A DNA stretch of 64,000 bases from Ustilago trichophora (Eukaryota > Basidiomycota > Ustilaginomycetes > Ustilaginales > Ustilaginaceae). The stretch spans positions 770,541 through 834,540 of the forward strand of contig OOIN01000015.1 of NCBI GenBank assembly GCA_900323505.1, read 5' to 3'. A program made the translations under genes and the position numbers. Below are positions 11,271-20,710 of this stretch, one piece after another. Under the pieces are notes generated by a model. That model worked only from the letters and a program-made list of their open reading frames with translations, was not told the DNA's origin and ran no database searches. Each line of letters opens with the position of its first letter. Position 1 is the stretch's first letter.

Positions 11271-11425
11271 GTTGGGGCCTTTTCGCGTAGCGACGAAGAG
11301 TCTAGATGGTAGAGCGAAGCAAGGAATGACAAATTCAAGAAGAAGACCTCAAGCAGCTACGGCATCACACATCTTGGGGAATTTCTATGCCAGCTTTACA
11401 GATCCACAACAACAAAATAGGCAAT

Positions 11426-12319
11426 TTACTCCACACCGATTTCCGAGAAAAGGTCGAGGAAGCGAGACTTGACCTTTTGGGTTGGGTCGACATGCTCCTC
11501 GTGGTGTGTTGCCTTTCCCCATGCTTGAAGCCATCTGAGGTACGCTTTGCGAAACTTGGCCACGACTTTGGGGGAAGAGTCTGCGCAGACGGTCTCGACG
11601 ACGGTGAAAAGGTCATAAGATGCTGCAGCTGGCGTGTTGAGGCGGTGTTGAAGAAGGCTAGAGAGGAGGAGGACGTAGATTCCACAATCGCTTCCGTTTT
11701 GTTGCTGTTGGAGGCAATCGACTTTGATGGGTACGGGGGGAGCGTCACTGCGACTGTTTGCAGGCTGGATGAGTTTGAGGATGCTGGAATGGACAGCATT
11801 GGCAGCCGTGCGGTTGCAATCGCCGAGCGAATCGAGATGGAAGCCAAAACGGGTAGCTGCATCGACGAGCAAGAGGCTCCAGTGGCTGCCGGCAGATGCG
11901 TGTGCTGGACTCGAGGGACTGTAGCGATCGCTGATGGGGAGGATCAAAAAACGCTCGTTTGGTCTTGGTACTACAGAAGAAGCATGGGGTGCAGCTGCAC
12001 TATCGAGCGTGACGAGAAGCTCTACGACGGAAGGAGGGAACATCTTGACGTCGGAAGTGAAGCCAGAAGGGTTGAGCTGTCCCGCGAGCGCATCGAGCCA
12101 TTCGGCATGGAAGGCTAGCACATTATCGCCGAGCCACTCGTCATGCTTTAGAGTCTGCGAATGAAGAAGAACAAGTGTCGCGATTAGAAAGACTTTGCCA
12201 AACAAACGTTGGATGATGGATGAGCTTGTGCTACTCACCTCGAGGTCGGATTTGTGGAGGCAAGCTTGGTTTGTCGAGACGACGATAGAATCCGAGTCAT
12301 GATGGTCGAGGCCAAACAT
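11426..12319 (-). CDS. Den1/SENP8-like NEDD8-specific cysteine protease (Ulp1/C48 family), two exons
   Basis: C48 peptidase with the full catalytic set: His in GSHWSLLLVD, Asp in FHLDSLGD, Gln in the QQQQNG stretch, Cys in GSDCGIYV (about H118, D135, C184 after splicing). Size (269 residues) fits the deneddylase/SENP8 branch rather than long SUMO proteases. The frame is open throughout, but I infer an 84-nt intron at 12155-12238: donor GTGAGT, acceptor CATTCGCAG, phase 0. Removing it joins HKSDLE to TLKHDEWLGDN and restores the family pattern (short N-terminus, then the W-L-x-D motif); retaining it inserts 28 hydrophobic residues. The enzyme removes NEDD8 from cullins or processes its precursor. 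Confidence 0.85.
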   Translation of the reverse strand: MFGLDHHDSDSIVVSTNQACLHKSDLEVSSTSSSIIQRLFGKVFLIATLVLLHSQTLKHDEWLGDNVLAFHAEWLDALAGQLNPSGFTSDVKMFPPSVVELLVTLDSAAAPHASSVVPRPNERFLILPISDRYSPSSPAHASAGSHWSLLLVDAATRFGFHLDSLGDCNRTAANAVHSSILKLIQPANSRSDAPPVPIKVDCLQQQQNGSDCGIYVLLLSSLLQHRLNTPAAASYDLFTVVETVCADSSPKVVAKFRKAYLRWLQAWGKATHHEEHVDPTQKVKSRFLDLFSEIGVE

Positions 12320-12911
12320 CGTAGCTTAGTCGAACGATGGCAGCCGGCGTCTAAGGAGATTGTGAGGGAGGGAAGGATGATGATGGAGACACTAGAAGCG
12401 TCTATCTCGTCACGAGATCAAGCAAGCATCTTTTGCTGGTGTTGATCTACGTGTATCATGAAGACGAAGGGAAGGACAGGCAGTGATGAGACGGAAAGGT
12501 ATGGCAGAATAACCTATGCGTTGCTGCCAAGCAGGCTATGCTGCATTGAAACAAGGAAGGAAAGGAAGACAAAGCACAATGGATGGCGTGCCATGCGCTT
12601 TCGCTTTTTTGCGACCATGACACTTTGCAACGTCACCAGGAGGAGGTGCAAGGGAGCGAGCTTTATCTGACTGGAGCGAAGCGTCATGCTCTTGACATTG
12701 TGATTATTGCCCCTTGTCTGCCACTTGACCTGACGCCAGGAAGAGAGAGAGAGAGAGAGCTGTCCTCGTATGTCTCCGATTTTTTCAGCTGAGACATGTT
12801 AGAGTGTTCAAGTGAGCAACAGGGACGTGCGTCAAAAAGTGTGACGAAACTGTACGCCAGTGAATGTATAACTCTCGCTCCACATCCGAGGTCCGATGGA
12901 GCACAGACAGA

Positions 12912-12972
<61 letters not shown>

Positions 12973-13345
12973 ACCACATTGCGGTTGCTGCCGCTGAATC
13001 TGAATTTGTGATTCACTTTCTCAACCGCATCCCCAAACTCGATCTGCACTTCCACATCACCAATCCCACCACCAATCCCACCACCACCACCACCATCACG
13101 CCGTTCCTTTACAACATCTCATTCTCAGTTCTTTCTCTCTAACTTCCACTCGAGCCAATGGTCGCTGCCGAGCTACAATAGCGACTCCAAAGAAAAGGGC
13201 TCATTCAGGAGCAAACAACGACGCTGACATCAACCGACCAATAACCTATCCTTCGCTCAACCACCCACCTACACATCGCCGCCTCGATTCGATCCGCCTC
13301 GCCTGGCTTTGTTTTGTACTTCACTCTCACCAGAGCTAAGCACGT
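12320..13345. other. Divergent promoter region with (AC)n(GA)n microsatellite
   Basis: Shared upstream region of the deneddylase (-) and the Lam-like gene (+). It has (GA)n at about 12741-12758 and an (AC)n tract at 12912-12924 running straight into (GA)n at 12925-12968. From 13020 to 13340 the + strand is C/T/A-rich like a leader. Minus-strand reading frames here (poly-Leu-Ser) are microsatellite artefacts. Confidence 0.6.
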
Positions 13346-16300
13346 ATGTCTTCATTCAAAAACATTTTTCGCAACATCAACAAGGACAATTCGCCACAGT
13401 CTTCGGCTGATCACAAGCGTTCCAAATCCATTTCCGCGGCTTCACCCTCCAGCTCGGCACAGCCATCGGACAATTCCTACGCCTTTGGCAGCACTTCTCT
13501 CCGCACCAACGGTTCAGTGCCCGTCTCTCCCTTTTCAACCCCGACCAACTTGCCTGCCATCGACGTCACCCATCTCTCCAACCTAGACAATCGCCCTCAC
13601 AGTCCAACAGAGTCCAACGTCTCCACCCTCAGAGCCGCCGACAACCGCACCGACAATTCCTCTTTCCATTCCAACTCGCTCCGCTTCGATCCCAAATCCC
13701 ATCGCTCCATGGCCAGACCATCTTCCAGCAGCCACGCCCAAGCTCGCAGTGAGCCTGGCGGCGCTCTCGCCAGCGGCGGCGGCGGTAAAGCTTCCCGCCG
13801 TGGTTCAAGGGTCGCCCCCAGTGATGACGCACATGGCAAGTCAGAGCCACTCAACCGTCACGAGCTCATGAGAAGAGCCATGGCTACCGCACAGGATTAC
13901 GACGACCACACCGATGGCGATGATAGCGGCAGCGTCTTTGATGATGACCACGACCATCTTTCCAATTCGCATCACTCTCACAACACCCATCCAGCCCAAT
14001 TCGCATCTCATCAACCTCATCCCAACAACTCCACCCCCGTCATCGTAAGGCAGCCTCCATCTTCCGATCGTCCCGGCGATGGTAGTCTTTCCATCGACGC
14101 CTTTGGCAACGGTCCATCTCAAGTCATCAGTGCCACAAACGGCGCGGCACCGGCTGATGGTCAGCGCGCGTCCAACGTTGGTCGAACATCGTCATTCACT
14201 AACACTCCCACCTCTTCAGCAAAACACCCTTCTGGTGGTCCTGTCCCTCCCTCACCCTCGCTGACCGCATCCTCCACCATGCCTACTCTGGTCACACCTG
14301 CACCAGTTCGCGCCGAACTGCCCCGTTCTGACTCTCTCGAGGAACTTATCAACCACGGCAACGTATACGCTCCCATGCAGCGCTCCGAGTCTTCCCTGGT
14401 CGCTTCATCGGATTCTTCCAGAGGCATCCCACAACGCGCCAGCACCTTAATCGAGCCTGCCACCTCGCCCAACCGCAACTCGAACCACGCCATGGCCAAA
14501 AGTGCCTCCAGTGGCGCGCTGCTCAGGCCCACCGACATTCCTGGAGTCGCCGACGGCAGCCCTCGTCGCCCCTCCGATGCAGCCTCAACCAACGGTCTCG
14601 CTCCTGGTCCTCTTGCACGTCTGCGCAAGAACAGCGACAGCAGCACCATCAGCAAAGCGAGCAAGGCTAAGAAAGGCGGCCCTTCAGCCGGTATTGCCGG
14701 TGCATTGGCTGCCAGTGGCATTGCCGGCATGGGTGTCGGTCATGCTGGCGTGCTGCAGCACAGTCAAGCCGCTCTAGCTGAGACCGAACCTACTTCGGCC
14801 AAGAAGAAGAAGGAGACAAAGAAGGCCGGCACTGGCCTCGGCGAGGTTGGTGCAGCAGGTCATGTATCTGGCTTTGGTGGCGGAATCTACCGCGATCCCT
14901 CCACAGGCAGCGTCATCGAAAAGGACTCGGAAGGCAACCAATTCAACGCACATCGTCCGCACCGAGATCGCAGCGCGAGCAGCTTCATGTCCTATGACGG
15001 CTCGGTCACCAGCGATCGATCTTCCGTAAGCGGCCTCGGCGCAGCGGCCGGATTCGGTGCTGCCTCGGCTGCTCTACTGTCTTCGATCGGAGGTGTACCA
15101 GGAATGCCCATCACTTCGCCGCTTTTGACCCCAGATGGAATTCATGCTATCGGCGGCGGAGGTCTCGTCCCACCCCAAGCAGGTGGAGCAGGCGGTGGAG
15201 GTGACCACATCGATGGCGAGACAACTTGGCCTGAGGACATGGGTCCACAAATCACCGGCTTCGCTGTTGCCAGCTCCAAGAGAAACCACGAGTTCCACCA
15301 GCTCTTCCCCCAGGTACCCGAAGATGACTATCTCATCGAAGACTACGGTTGCGCTCTGGTCCGTGAGATTCTCATCCAGGGACGGCTTTACATCTCGGAA
15401 AACCACCTCTGCTTCAAGGCCAACATCTTTGGCTGGGTCACCAACGTCGTTCTCCCCTTTTCCGAGATCATCTCGATCGAAAAGCGAATGACGGCGTTTG
15501 TCATCCCCAACGCCATCCAGATCTCGACGCTGCAGTCCAAGCATAATTTCACCTCGTTCCTCTCGCGTGATGCGACGTACGATCTCACGGTAAATATCTG
15601 GAAACTGTCGCACCCCGGTGTGCCTATTGCCGCGGCTGATCAGGCAGATCTGTCGGACGAATATTCGGAGATCGAGGACGACGCCGACGACTCGGCAGCC
15701 GCAGCAGCTGGTGGAACGGCTGTAGGCGATGCAAAGGGCGGCGACGGCGAGCAGCAGACTAAAGAGGGAGGCGAGTCTAAGCCGTCCAAGCGCGCCAGGC
15801 TGAAGCGCAAGCTCAAGGGCACCAAGACAGGTGTACGCGACGAGAACCTCGCAGCGGTCGCAGCTGCAGCCGCAAGATCTGGCACCCCGCTTATCCCGCA
15901 GAGTCGCTCTCCCGCCCCGGGGGGTAAACGTGTTGCACATCGCAAGACCACCTGTCCATGCGAAGAGAAGAAAGAGCACTTTACCTCTGTTGTCCTCGAC
16001 ACGACCTATCCCGCTGTTCCTGAAAAGATCTACAATCTCCTCTTCACCTCGACCTTCATGAAGGAATTCTGGACGGATGACCAAAAGCTGATGGATCTGC
16101 AAATTTCGGAATGGAGTCCCTCCTCTGATAACCGCAATCTGCTCTCCCGCAACATTTCGTACATCAAGCCGCTCGCTGGTGGATTCGGGCCTAAGCAGAC
16201 AAAGTGCTTGCTGACCGACGAAAACCTGCATGTCGACTTTGACAACTACGTCGTCACCTTGACGACCACTCGCACGCCGGACGTGCCGAGCGGTGGAAGT

Positions 16301-17338
16301 TTCACCATCAAAACCAAGACGTGTATCACGTGGGAAGGAACGGGCAATGTTTCACGCGTCTATGTGACGTGCCAGGTGGAATGGTCGGGACGTAGCATGT
16401 TGAAGAGTATCATCGACAAAGCGTCGTTGGATGGACAGAAGCAGTACTACAAGGAACTGGATGAGGCAGTGAGAAAGTATTTGACGGATCATACGAGTGA
16501 GTTCAAGGAGGAAGGGGATGATGCAGCCGCGGTGGAGGAGATTGCGAGGGCTGCTACACCAGGGCCGAACAGTAGGAAGGGGGCAGCTGCTGCCGGTGAG
16601 CGGTCCGCTAGTGGAGGTGCCGGTGGGGATGGCTCTGCTGCAGGTGGTTCAGGTGGTAGTGGAGGTGCAAGTGGTGCAAGCACTGGAGGTAGCGGCGGGA
16701 TCATGGATCAGGTCATGGACGCATTCGGGATGGTTGGCGACCTCCTCGGAGGGGCCCTCGAGATGATCGGGCTTCAAGATGTCAGCCTCAAAACCCTCGC
16801 ATTCGGCGCCATCATCTTTATCCTCCTCCTCTCCAACATTTACACCTGGCGCAAAACGTCCTCCACCCTCACCTCGTCTCACGACATGGTGGAGCACCTC
16901 GACAAGATGCAGGCGGCCGACACCAACCGCGGTTACTTTAGCGACGAAGGCTATTATGGGCCCATGTCACCTCGGGGCAGCCGCAAGGTGGGCGGATGGC
17001 CACCCGTCACGGAGCGCATCTTCGCGCCCAACGTCTACATCACGCCACCGGGAGGGAACGATGCTGCTACGCCAGATGCGATCGCAAGGACGGTAGCTGA
17101 GGTGTTGGACAAGCTGTACGAGCAGAATCTGGAGCGGTACAGAACATCGACCGCTGCTTCTGCAAGTGCAGCGGATGATTCAGAGTCGATCAAGAGGTTG
17201 CTGGCGGAAGCGGAGGCGCACATCGAACGGCTCGAGAGGCGGATCAGGGCTGCGAACCAGGACTTGGCGGGCGGAGAGGGCCAGGGGAATGAAAAAGCGA
17301 AGCGGAAGACAGGCAAGTCAGGGAAGGTGGAGCTCTGA
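13346..17338 (+). CDS. GRAM-VASt domain sterol-transfer protein (Lam/Ltc1/GRAMD1 family)
   Basis: 1330 residues, ATG start, single exon. Residues 1-640 are disordered and Ser-rich. A GRAM (PH-like) domain spans about 648-751 (FHQLFPQVPEDDYLIEDYGC, LIQGRLYISENHLCFKANIFGW). A single VASt/StART-like domain spans about 872-1046 (VVLDTTYPAVPEKIYNLLF, ISYIKPL, VEWSGRSMLKSIID). One transmembrane helix lies near 1150-1168 (FGAIIFILLLSNIYTW), followed by a coiled coil near 1276-1310. Order GRAM-VASt-TM is that of ER-anchored sterol transporters at membrane contact sites (yeast Lam5/Lam6, animal GRAMD1). One VASt domain groups it with Lam5/6 rather than Lam2/4. Role: moving ergosterol between ER and other membranes; substrate is inferred from family. 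Confidence 0.92.
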   Translation: MSSFKNIFRNINKDNSPQSSADHKRSKSISAASPSSSAQPSDNSYAFGSTSLRTNGSVPVSPFSTPTNLPAIDVTHLSNLDNRPHSPTESNVSTLRAADNRTDNSSFHSNSLRFDPKSHRSMARPSSSSHAQARSEPGGALASGGGGKASRRGSRVAPSDDAHGKSEPLNRHELMRRAMATAQDYDDHTDGDDSGSVFDDDHDHLSNSHHSHNTHPAQFASHQPHPNNSTPVIVRQPPSSDRPGDGSLSIDAFGNGPSQVISATNGAAPADGQRASNVGRTSSFTNTPTSSAKHPSGGPVPPSPSLTASSTMPTLVTPAPVRAELPRSDSLEELINHGNVYAPMQRSESSLVASSDSSRGIPQRASTLIEPATSPNRNSNHAMAKSASSGALLRPTDIPGVADGSPRRPSDAASTNGLAPGPLARLRKNSDSSTISKASKAKKGGPSAGIAGALAASGIAGMGVGHAGVLQHSQAALAETEPTSAKKKKETKKAGTGLGEVGAAGHVSGFGGGIYRDPSTGSVIEKDSEGNQFNAHRPHRDRSASSFMSYDGSVTSDRSSVSGLGAAAGFGAASAALLSSIGGVPGMPITSPLLTPDGIHAIGGGGLVPPQAGGAGGGGDHIDGETTWPEDMGPQITGFAVASSKRNHEFHQLFPQVPEDDYLIEDYGCALVREILIQGRLYISENHLCFKANIFGWVTNVVLPFSEIISIEKRMTAFVIPNAIQISTLQSKHNFTSFLSRDATYDLTVNIWKLSHPGVPIAAADQADLSDEYSEIEDDADDSAAAAAGGTAVGDAKGGDGEQQTKEGGESKPSKRARLKRKLKGTKTGVRDENLAAVAAAAARSGTPLIPQSRSPAPGGKRVAHRKTTCPCEEKKEHFTSVVLDTTYPAVPEKIYNLLFTSTFMKEFWTDDQKLMDLQISEWSPSSDNRNLLSRNISYIKPLAGGFGPKQTKCLLTDENLHVDFDNYVVTLTTTRTPDVPSGGSFTIKTKTCITWEGTGNVSRVYVTCQVEWSGRSMLKSIIDKASLDGQKQYYKELDEAVRKYLTDHTSEFKEEGDDAAAVEEIARAATPGPNSRKGAAAAGERSASGGAGGDGSAAGGSGGSGGASGASTGGSGGIMDQVMDAFGMVGDLLGGALEMIGLQDVSLKTLAFGAIIFILLLSNIYTWRKTSSTLTSSHDMVEHLDKMQAADTNRGYFSDEGYYGPMSPRGSRKVGGWPPVTERIFAPNVYITPPGGNDAATPDAIARTVAEVLDKLYEQNLERYRTSTAASASAADDSESIKRLLAEAEAHIERLERRIRAANQDLAGGEGQGNEKAKRKTGKSGKVEL

Positions 17339-17541
17339 GCCAACTTTGTCCTGCAATTTGATCATCATCTTTCTAATCACTACTCTGTATTGCGTTTGTG
17401 AAGTTTGAATTTGGTTTGTTCGAGATTTGAGAGTTTGTCGGGTCGCTACGTTTGCATTTGAACACAGTTCAGGACGTACAAGACCGTGTTGATGCTGACA
17501 TAAATTGCTGCGCCATTGAGGCTTGCAACTGCCATATCTTC
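17339..17541. other. Short convergent 3' region
   Basis: 3' flanks of the Lam-like and enoyl-CoA hydratase-like genes. The first ~50 bases reappear in altered form at about 19110-19185 (see the repeat entry there). Confidence 0.5.
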
Positions 17542-18558
17542 TCAGTCGGTTTTGGCTGCTTTTGCCTTTGAGCTGCTTGCCGCCGAATTTGGAGTGAAGT
17601 CGTGGAAGGAGCCTTGCTCTAAGGGCTGTAAGAATTTGTGAAAGTCATGGAGATCCTGCGGCTTTGCCTTTTCAATCTGAGCTACGTACTTCTTCATGGC
17701 CTCTTGTGTCTCTGCAACCAAAGCTGCGCCTCCAAACCAGCTCTGCTCGCGAAGCAATCCTTCGGACAGCGTCAGCGAGCTTCCCACGTGGACCGAGTCC
17801 TTGATCGCTTGCACAGAAAAAGGACTGCGTCGGGCGAGCCGTCTGGCGAGATCAATTGCTGTAGGCAGCAGCTCGTTGGCAGGACACGTGCGATTCACCA
17901 AGCCAAGTTCCAATGCTTCAGAAGGCTTGATGGCTTTACCCTCAAGGCACAGTTCGAGCGCCTTGGCTGTACCCAGGGCACGCGAAAAGAATTGCGTCCC
18001 GCCGCCTCCCGGGATCAGACCAATGAGAGACTCGACTTGACCCATCACCGGATGATCGGTGTCCACGAGCACTCTGTAATCGCAAGCGAGGGCAAATTCG
18101 CAACCTCCTCCAAAGCAAAGTCCATTGATCGCGGCGATGAAGACCTGCGGCTTGCTTCGAATCAATCCACAAACCTCTTTATAAAGGTTGAGATCGGCCA
18201 CGCCAGCAAAGAGTGTCTTTCTCGTGAGGGCCCTCAGACCCAAAGATGCCAAAAAACTTTCGCAACGAAGAGCAGTCCGGATGATAAAAGGCGAGGTTGG
18301 CATCCATGCTGGCATCGATTGTCCAAAGGCAATGATTTCGTCGACGTTGTAGTGCGTGACAAAGATGTCTTTGATGCCTGAAGTCAGAATCACCGCACGC
18401 GTCGTGTTGGCAGTGAGGGGAGAAATGATCTGTTTGAGCTCTTCGAAGCAATCTCGATCGAGGAAATTGTACGGCTCGTTGATAAGGCTGATGATGAGAA
18501 TGTCATGTTGAGGACGACTCGTCTTGAGGTGCGGTGTAACTTGTTCCCACTCCTCCAT
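17542..18558 (-). CDS. Enoyl-CoA hydratase/isomerase (crotonase) family protein
   Basis: 338 residues, ATG start, single exon. Crotonase-fold motifs are clear: NEPYNFLDRD near the N-terminus, the CoA/oxyanion-hole segment AAINGLCFGGGCEFALACDYR, and VESLIGLIPGGGGTQFFSRALG with the acidic residue that precedes the GGGG loop, then ALELGLVNR. It is longer than short-chain hydratases because of an insertion of about 45 residues (PAWMPTSPFIIRTALRCESF onward) before the oxyanion-hole segment and a 40-residue Ser/Ala/Lys tail. No PTS1 at the C-terminus and no obvious mitochondrial presequence, so location is uncertain. Members act in beta-oxidation or in side pathways such as siderophore acyl groups; no partner genes are adjacent. 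Confidence 0.8.
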   Translation of the reverse strand: MEEWEQVTPHLKTSRPQHDILIISLINEPYNFLDRDCFEELKQIISPLTANTTRAVILTSGIKDIFVTHYNVDEIIAFGQSMPAWMPTSPFIIRTALRCESFLASLGLRALTRKTLFAGVADLNLYKEVCGLIRSKPQVFIAAINGLCFGGGCEFALACDYRVLVDTDHPVMGQVESLIGLIPGGGGTQFFSRALGTAKALELCLEGKAIKPSEALELGLVNRTCPANELLPTAIDLARRLARRSPFSVQAIKDSVHVGSSLTLSEGLLREQSWFGGAALVAETQEAMKKYVAQIEKAKPQDLHDFHKFLQPLEQGSFHDFTPNSAASSSKAKAAKTD

Positions 18559-19352
18559 CTTGAAATGGTCCCAGGCTGCTCAGTTACTTGTGTTTGGTCT
18601 TGAGAATATGGCAAGGATGGGAGGTGTCGAATCGATGGTAAGAAGGGAGCTCCAAGTTCGGCTTTTATTTGCATTCATTGTGAGCCCAACTTGACGTGGC
18701 ATGTCAAGCATCAACAGCATTTGTTAGGCAAGAGATCGGAATGCTTCGTCAAATGTGTCGATTGGGCGGTAACTACCAAGCATTGGCTGCGCATACGCAC
18801 CAGAATACTGTATCCTATACGTTGGGTCTCACCATGTCGGTGGTGACTTCTGAAAACAATCGCTGCTGACGCGCAGTCCAATTGAGCGCACATATTTCCG
18901 AAATGGCCAATTTTAGTGCTGGAGGCCAAGTTTTCACAAACTTGTCGCGTCCGCAACGTCGCAGCCGAGCTTCGCAAAGTTCAAATTATACTTTGCGCAA
19001 AATGGTCGGGATAAGACAACGAGTCGATGCCAGCAAAGTCGACTGTGGCTTGAAGGATATGACATCCAGCCTAGCGAGGAAAGGCGAGGACAGGGAAGAC
19101 AGGGAAGGTGATGCTCAGAGCCAATTTCGTCTTGCATTTTGATCATCACCTTTCTTATCACCGTGTGGTTTGTTCGAGGTTCAGGGGCTTAGGGGTAGAC
19201 GATTCTGGTCAGGTGGGCGTGTTTGATGGCTCTCGTGAGGTTTTTGGAGATCAAATAGCACTCAAGCACCACCTTCTTGATGCGAGAGGATTTCTTTCAA
19301 GAATCTTTAACACTCGTCGATTACGATACAAGTACAAAGTCGACTCCTACTC
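18559..19352. other. Intergenic region, about 0.8 kb
   Basis: Lies between two minus-strand genes. No gene found. It contains a degraded copy of the 3' end of the Lam-like gene at about 19076-19185. Confidence 0.55.
19076..19185 (+). repeat. Degenerate partial copy of the 3' end of the Lam-like gene
   Basis: The stretch AGACAGGGAAGGTG, CAGAGCCAATTT, TTTTGATCATCACCTTTCT, TTGTTCGAG resembles bases about 17309-17430 (AGTCAGGGAAGGTG, TGAGCCAACTTT, TTTGATCATCATCTTTCT, TTGTTCGAG), spanning the last codons, stop and 3' UTR of that gene. Same strand, about 1.8 kb apart, with the crotonase gene between. Identity by eye is roughly 75-80 percent over about 80 bases with small gaps. Confidence 0.5.
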
Positions 19353-20190
19353 TTACAGGAACGCATTAGCCTCACCCTCCAACACATCGGCTTTGGCCAA
19401 TAGAGTCTCCTTTTTTGCCTTCAACTGTGCCAATCTCGCCCTTTGTTTCTGGAGCTGCTTCCTGAGTTCCACCTGTTCTTGCGATTCCGTCTCCTGCATC
19501 GCCGCAGCAGCAGTGGCACTAGTAGCGGTGTCGGGATTGAGTTTGGACTGGTGCGATTCAATGGAGCGAAGGTTGGAGATGCGTTGTTGGAGGGATTCAT
19601 TTTTGTTCTTGAGGGCTACTGCGCGACGATCTTGGCGCTGAATTTCGGCGGTTGCTCTTCGGCAGAGTTCCTCTACGTGAGGTCGGACTTCAGAGGCAAC
19701 GTGTTCTCGGGCTGATTCAATGTCTCGTTGTGACACCAGGTCAAAGTGCTAACCTCGCGGAGAAAAGATGGGAAAGACGGTTAGTGACAAGATACAGAAT
19801 CGGGTTGACACAGGGGTGTGTGTGTGTGCGGGAAACGAATACGTACGCGCTGAGATTTAAGTACAGTCATCAATCTGGGATGATCCTGAATCGCAAACTC
19901 GAGTGTATCGATCGCCTCCTTCATCTAAATTTCCAATCCCACACCACAGACAGCGAAAACAACATCAGCAATCAAAACCTCGAACATGGTCAAGCAGAGG
20001 AAAAGTTGATGCTTACAGTTTGAACACACCCCGCGGTGGAGTTGACACAGCTCTGCAATGACGAGATGAGATGTTGGGACGGTTGAGGCATGTGCATCTG
20101 CGCCGCGGCGTATGGGGCCTCGTACTGTTGTCCTTGTTGTGGTGGTTGCATCTGGTGTTGGGGATATGACGACTGGCGAGGCATCAACAT
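19353..20190 (-). CDS. SPC19: DASH complex subunit Spc19, three exons
   Basis: Reconstructed exons on the minus strand: 20190-20017, 19924-19847, 19748-19353; introns 92 and 98 nt with donors GTAAGC and GTACGT and acceptors TTTAG and GTTAG, all phase 0; 215 residues. Exon 1 holds LISSLQSCVNS, exon 2 (26 codons) holds LEFAIQDHPRLMTVLKSQR, and exon 3 opens HFDLVSQRDIESAREHV followed by RPHVEELCRRA and a long coiled coil. This order (SLQSCV, PRL-TVL, HFELV-DI, coiled coil) is that of Spc19. The DASH/Dam1 ring couples kinetochores to microtubule plus ends. The N-terminus is Gln/Pro-rich and lengthens the protein relative to yeast. The coiled coil contains an Ala run. Confidence 0.85.
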
Positions 20191-20710
20191 GGTTCTAGAG
20201 CGATGCGTAAGAGGTCCCCTTTCAGAAAATGCGTTGAGAGGTGAAATGTAGTGAGTAGATCGAGTGAAAAGATGGATGTAAAAGAGCGGCGCTGATGGTG
20301 AAAAGGGAAGATGGACAGAGGTGGAGAGATGAAGATGGAGACCAACACCCCATCTGCAGCTGACAGGGAAATTTGAGCAGTGTGTTGCTCTCTACGCAAG
20401 ATGATGGCGCGCGTCAAATTCACACGCGTTGCAAGGTTCTGTGATTTTTCTTAAGTTTGTTAGACCTCGCATTTCCACAAATGTCAGCTGTCGGCAATTT
20501 CCAAACCTCACTCCATGCCCGCGACAGCCTGGAGATCAATCGCTGACGAAAAGAGATTGAGAGAGGGGTGGTATTCCGGGAGATGCCCTGCATAGAAAGT
20601 GATCCTATAATACAGAGGATTCGAGAAAAGTTGGGACAAGAGATAGTGAACAAAGACCCGGCAAGGCAATTCAAAGCTTCGCAAAGATCAAGGATGGGTT
20701 TGAAATGTTC
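20191..20710. other. Intergenic region, nothing evident
   Basis: Upstream of SPC19 and downstream of the DUF2358-like gene, both minus strand. No repeat or RNA recognised. Confidence 0.5.

Noticed and set aside
11387..12118. 243-residue plus-strand frame opposite the deneddylase
   Set aside because: The minus strand has the complete C48 catalytic set; the antisense frame has no recognisable domain and follows from GC-rich codon usage.
12785..13055. Ser-Leu repeat frames near 12.9 kb
   Set aside because: They are the (GA)n microsatellite read on the minus strand.
15074..16231. 385-residue minus-strand frame inside the Lam-like gene
   Set aside because: It lies opposite the GRAM and VASt domains, has no domain signature and is a shadow frame.
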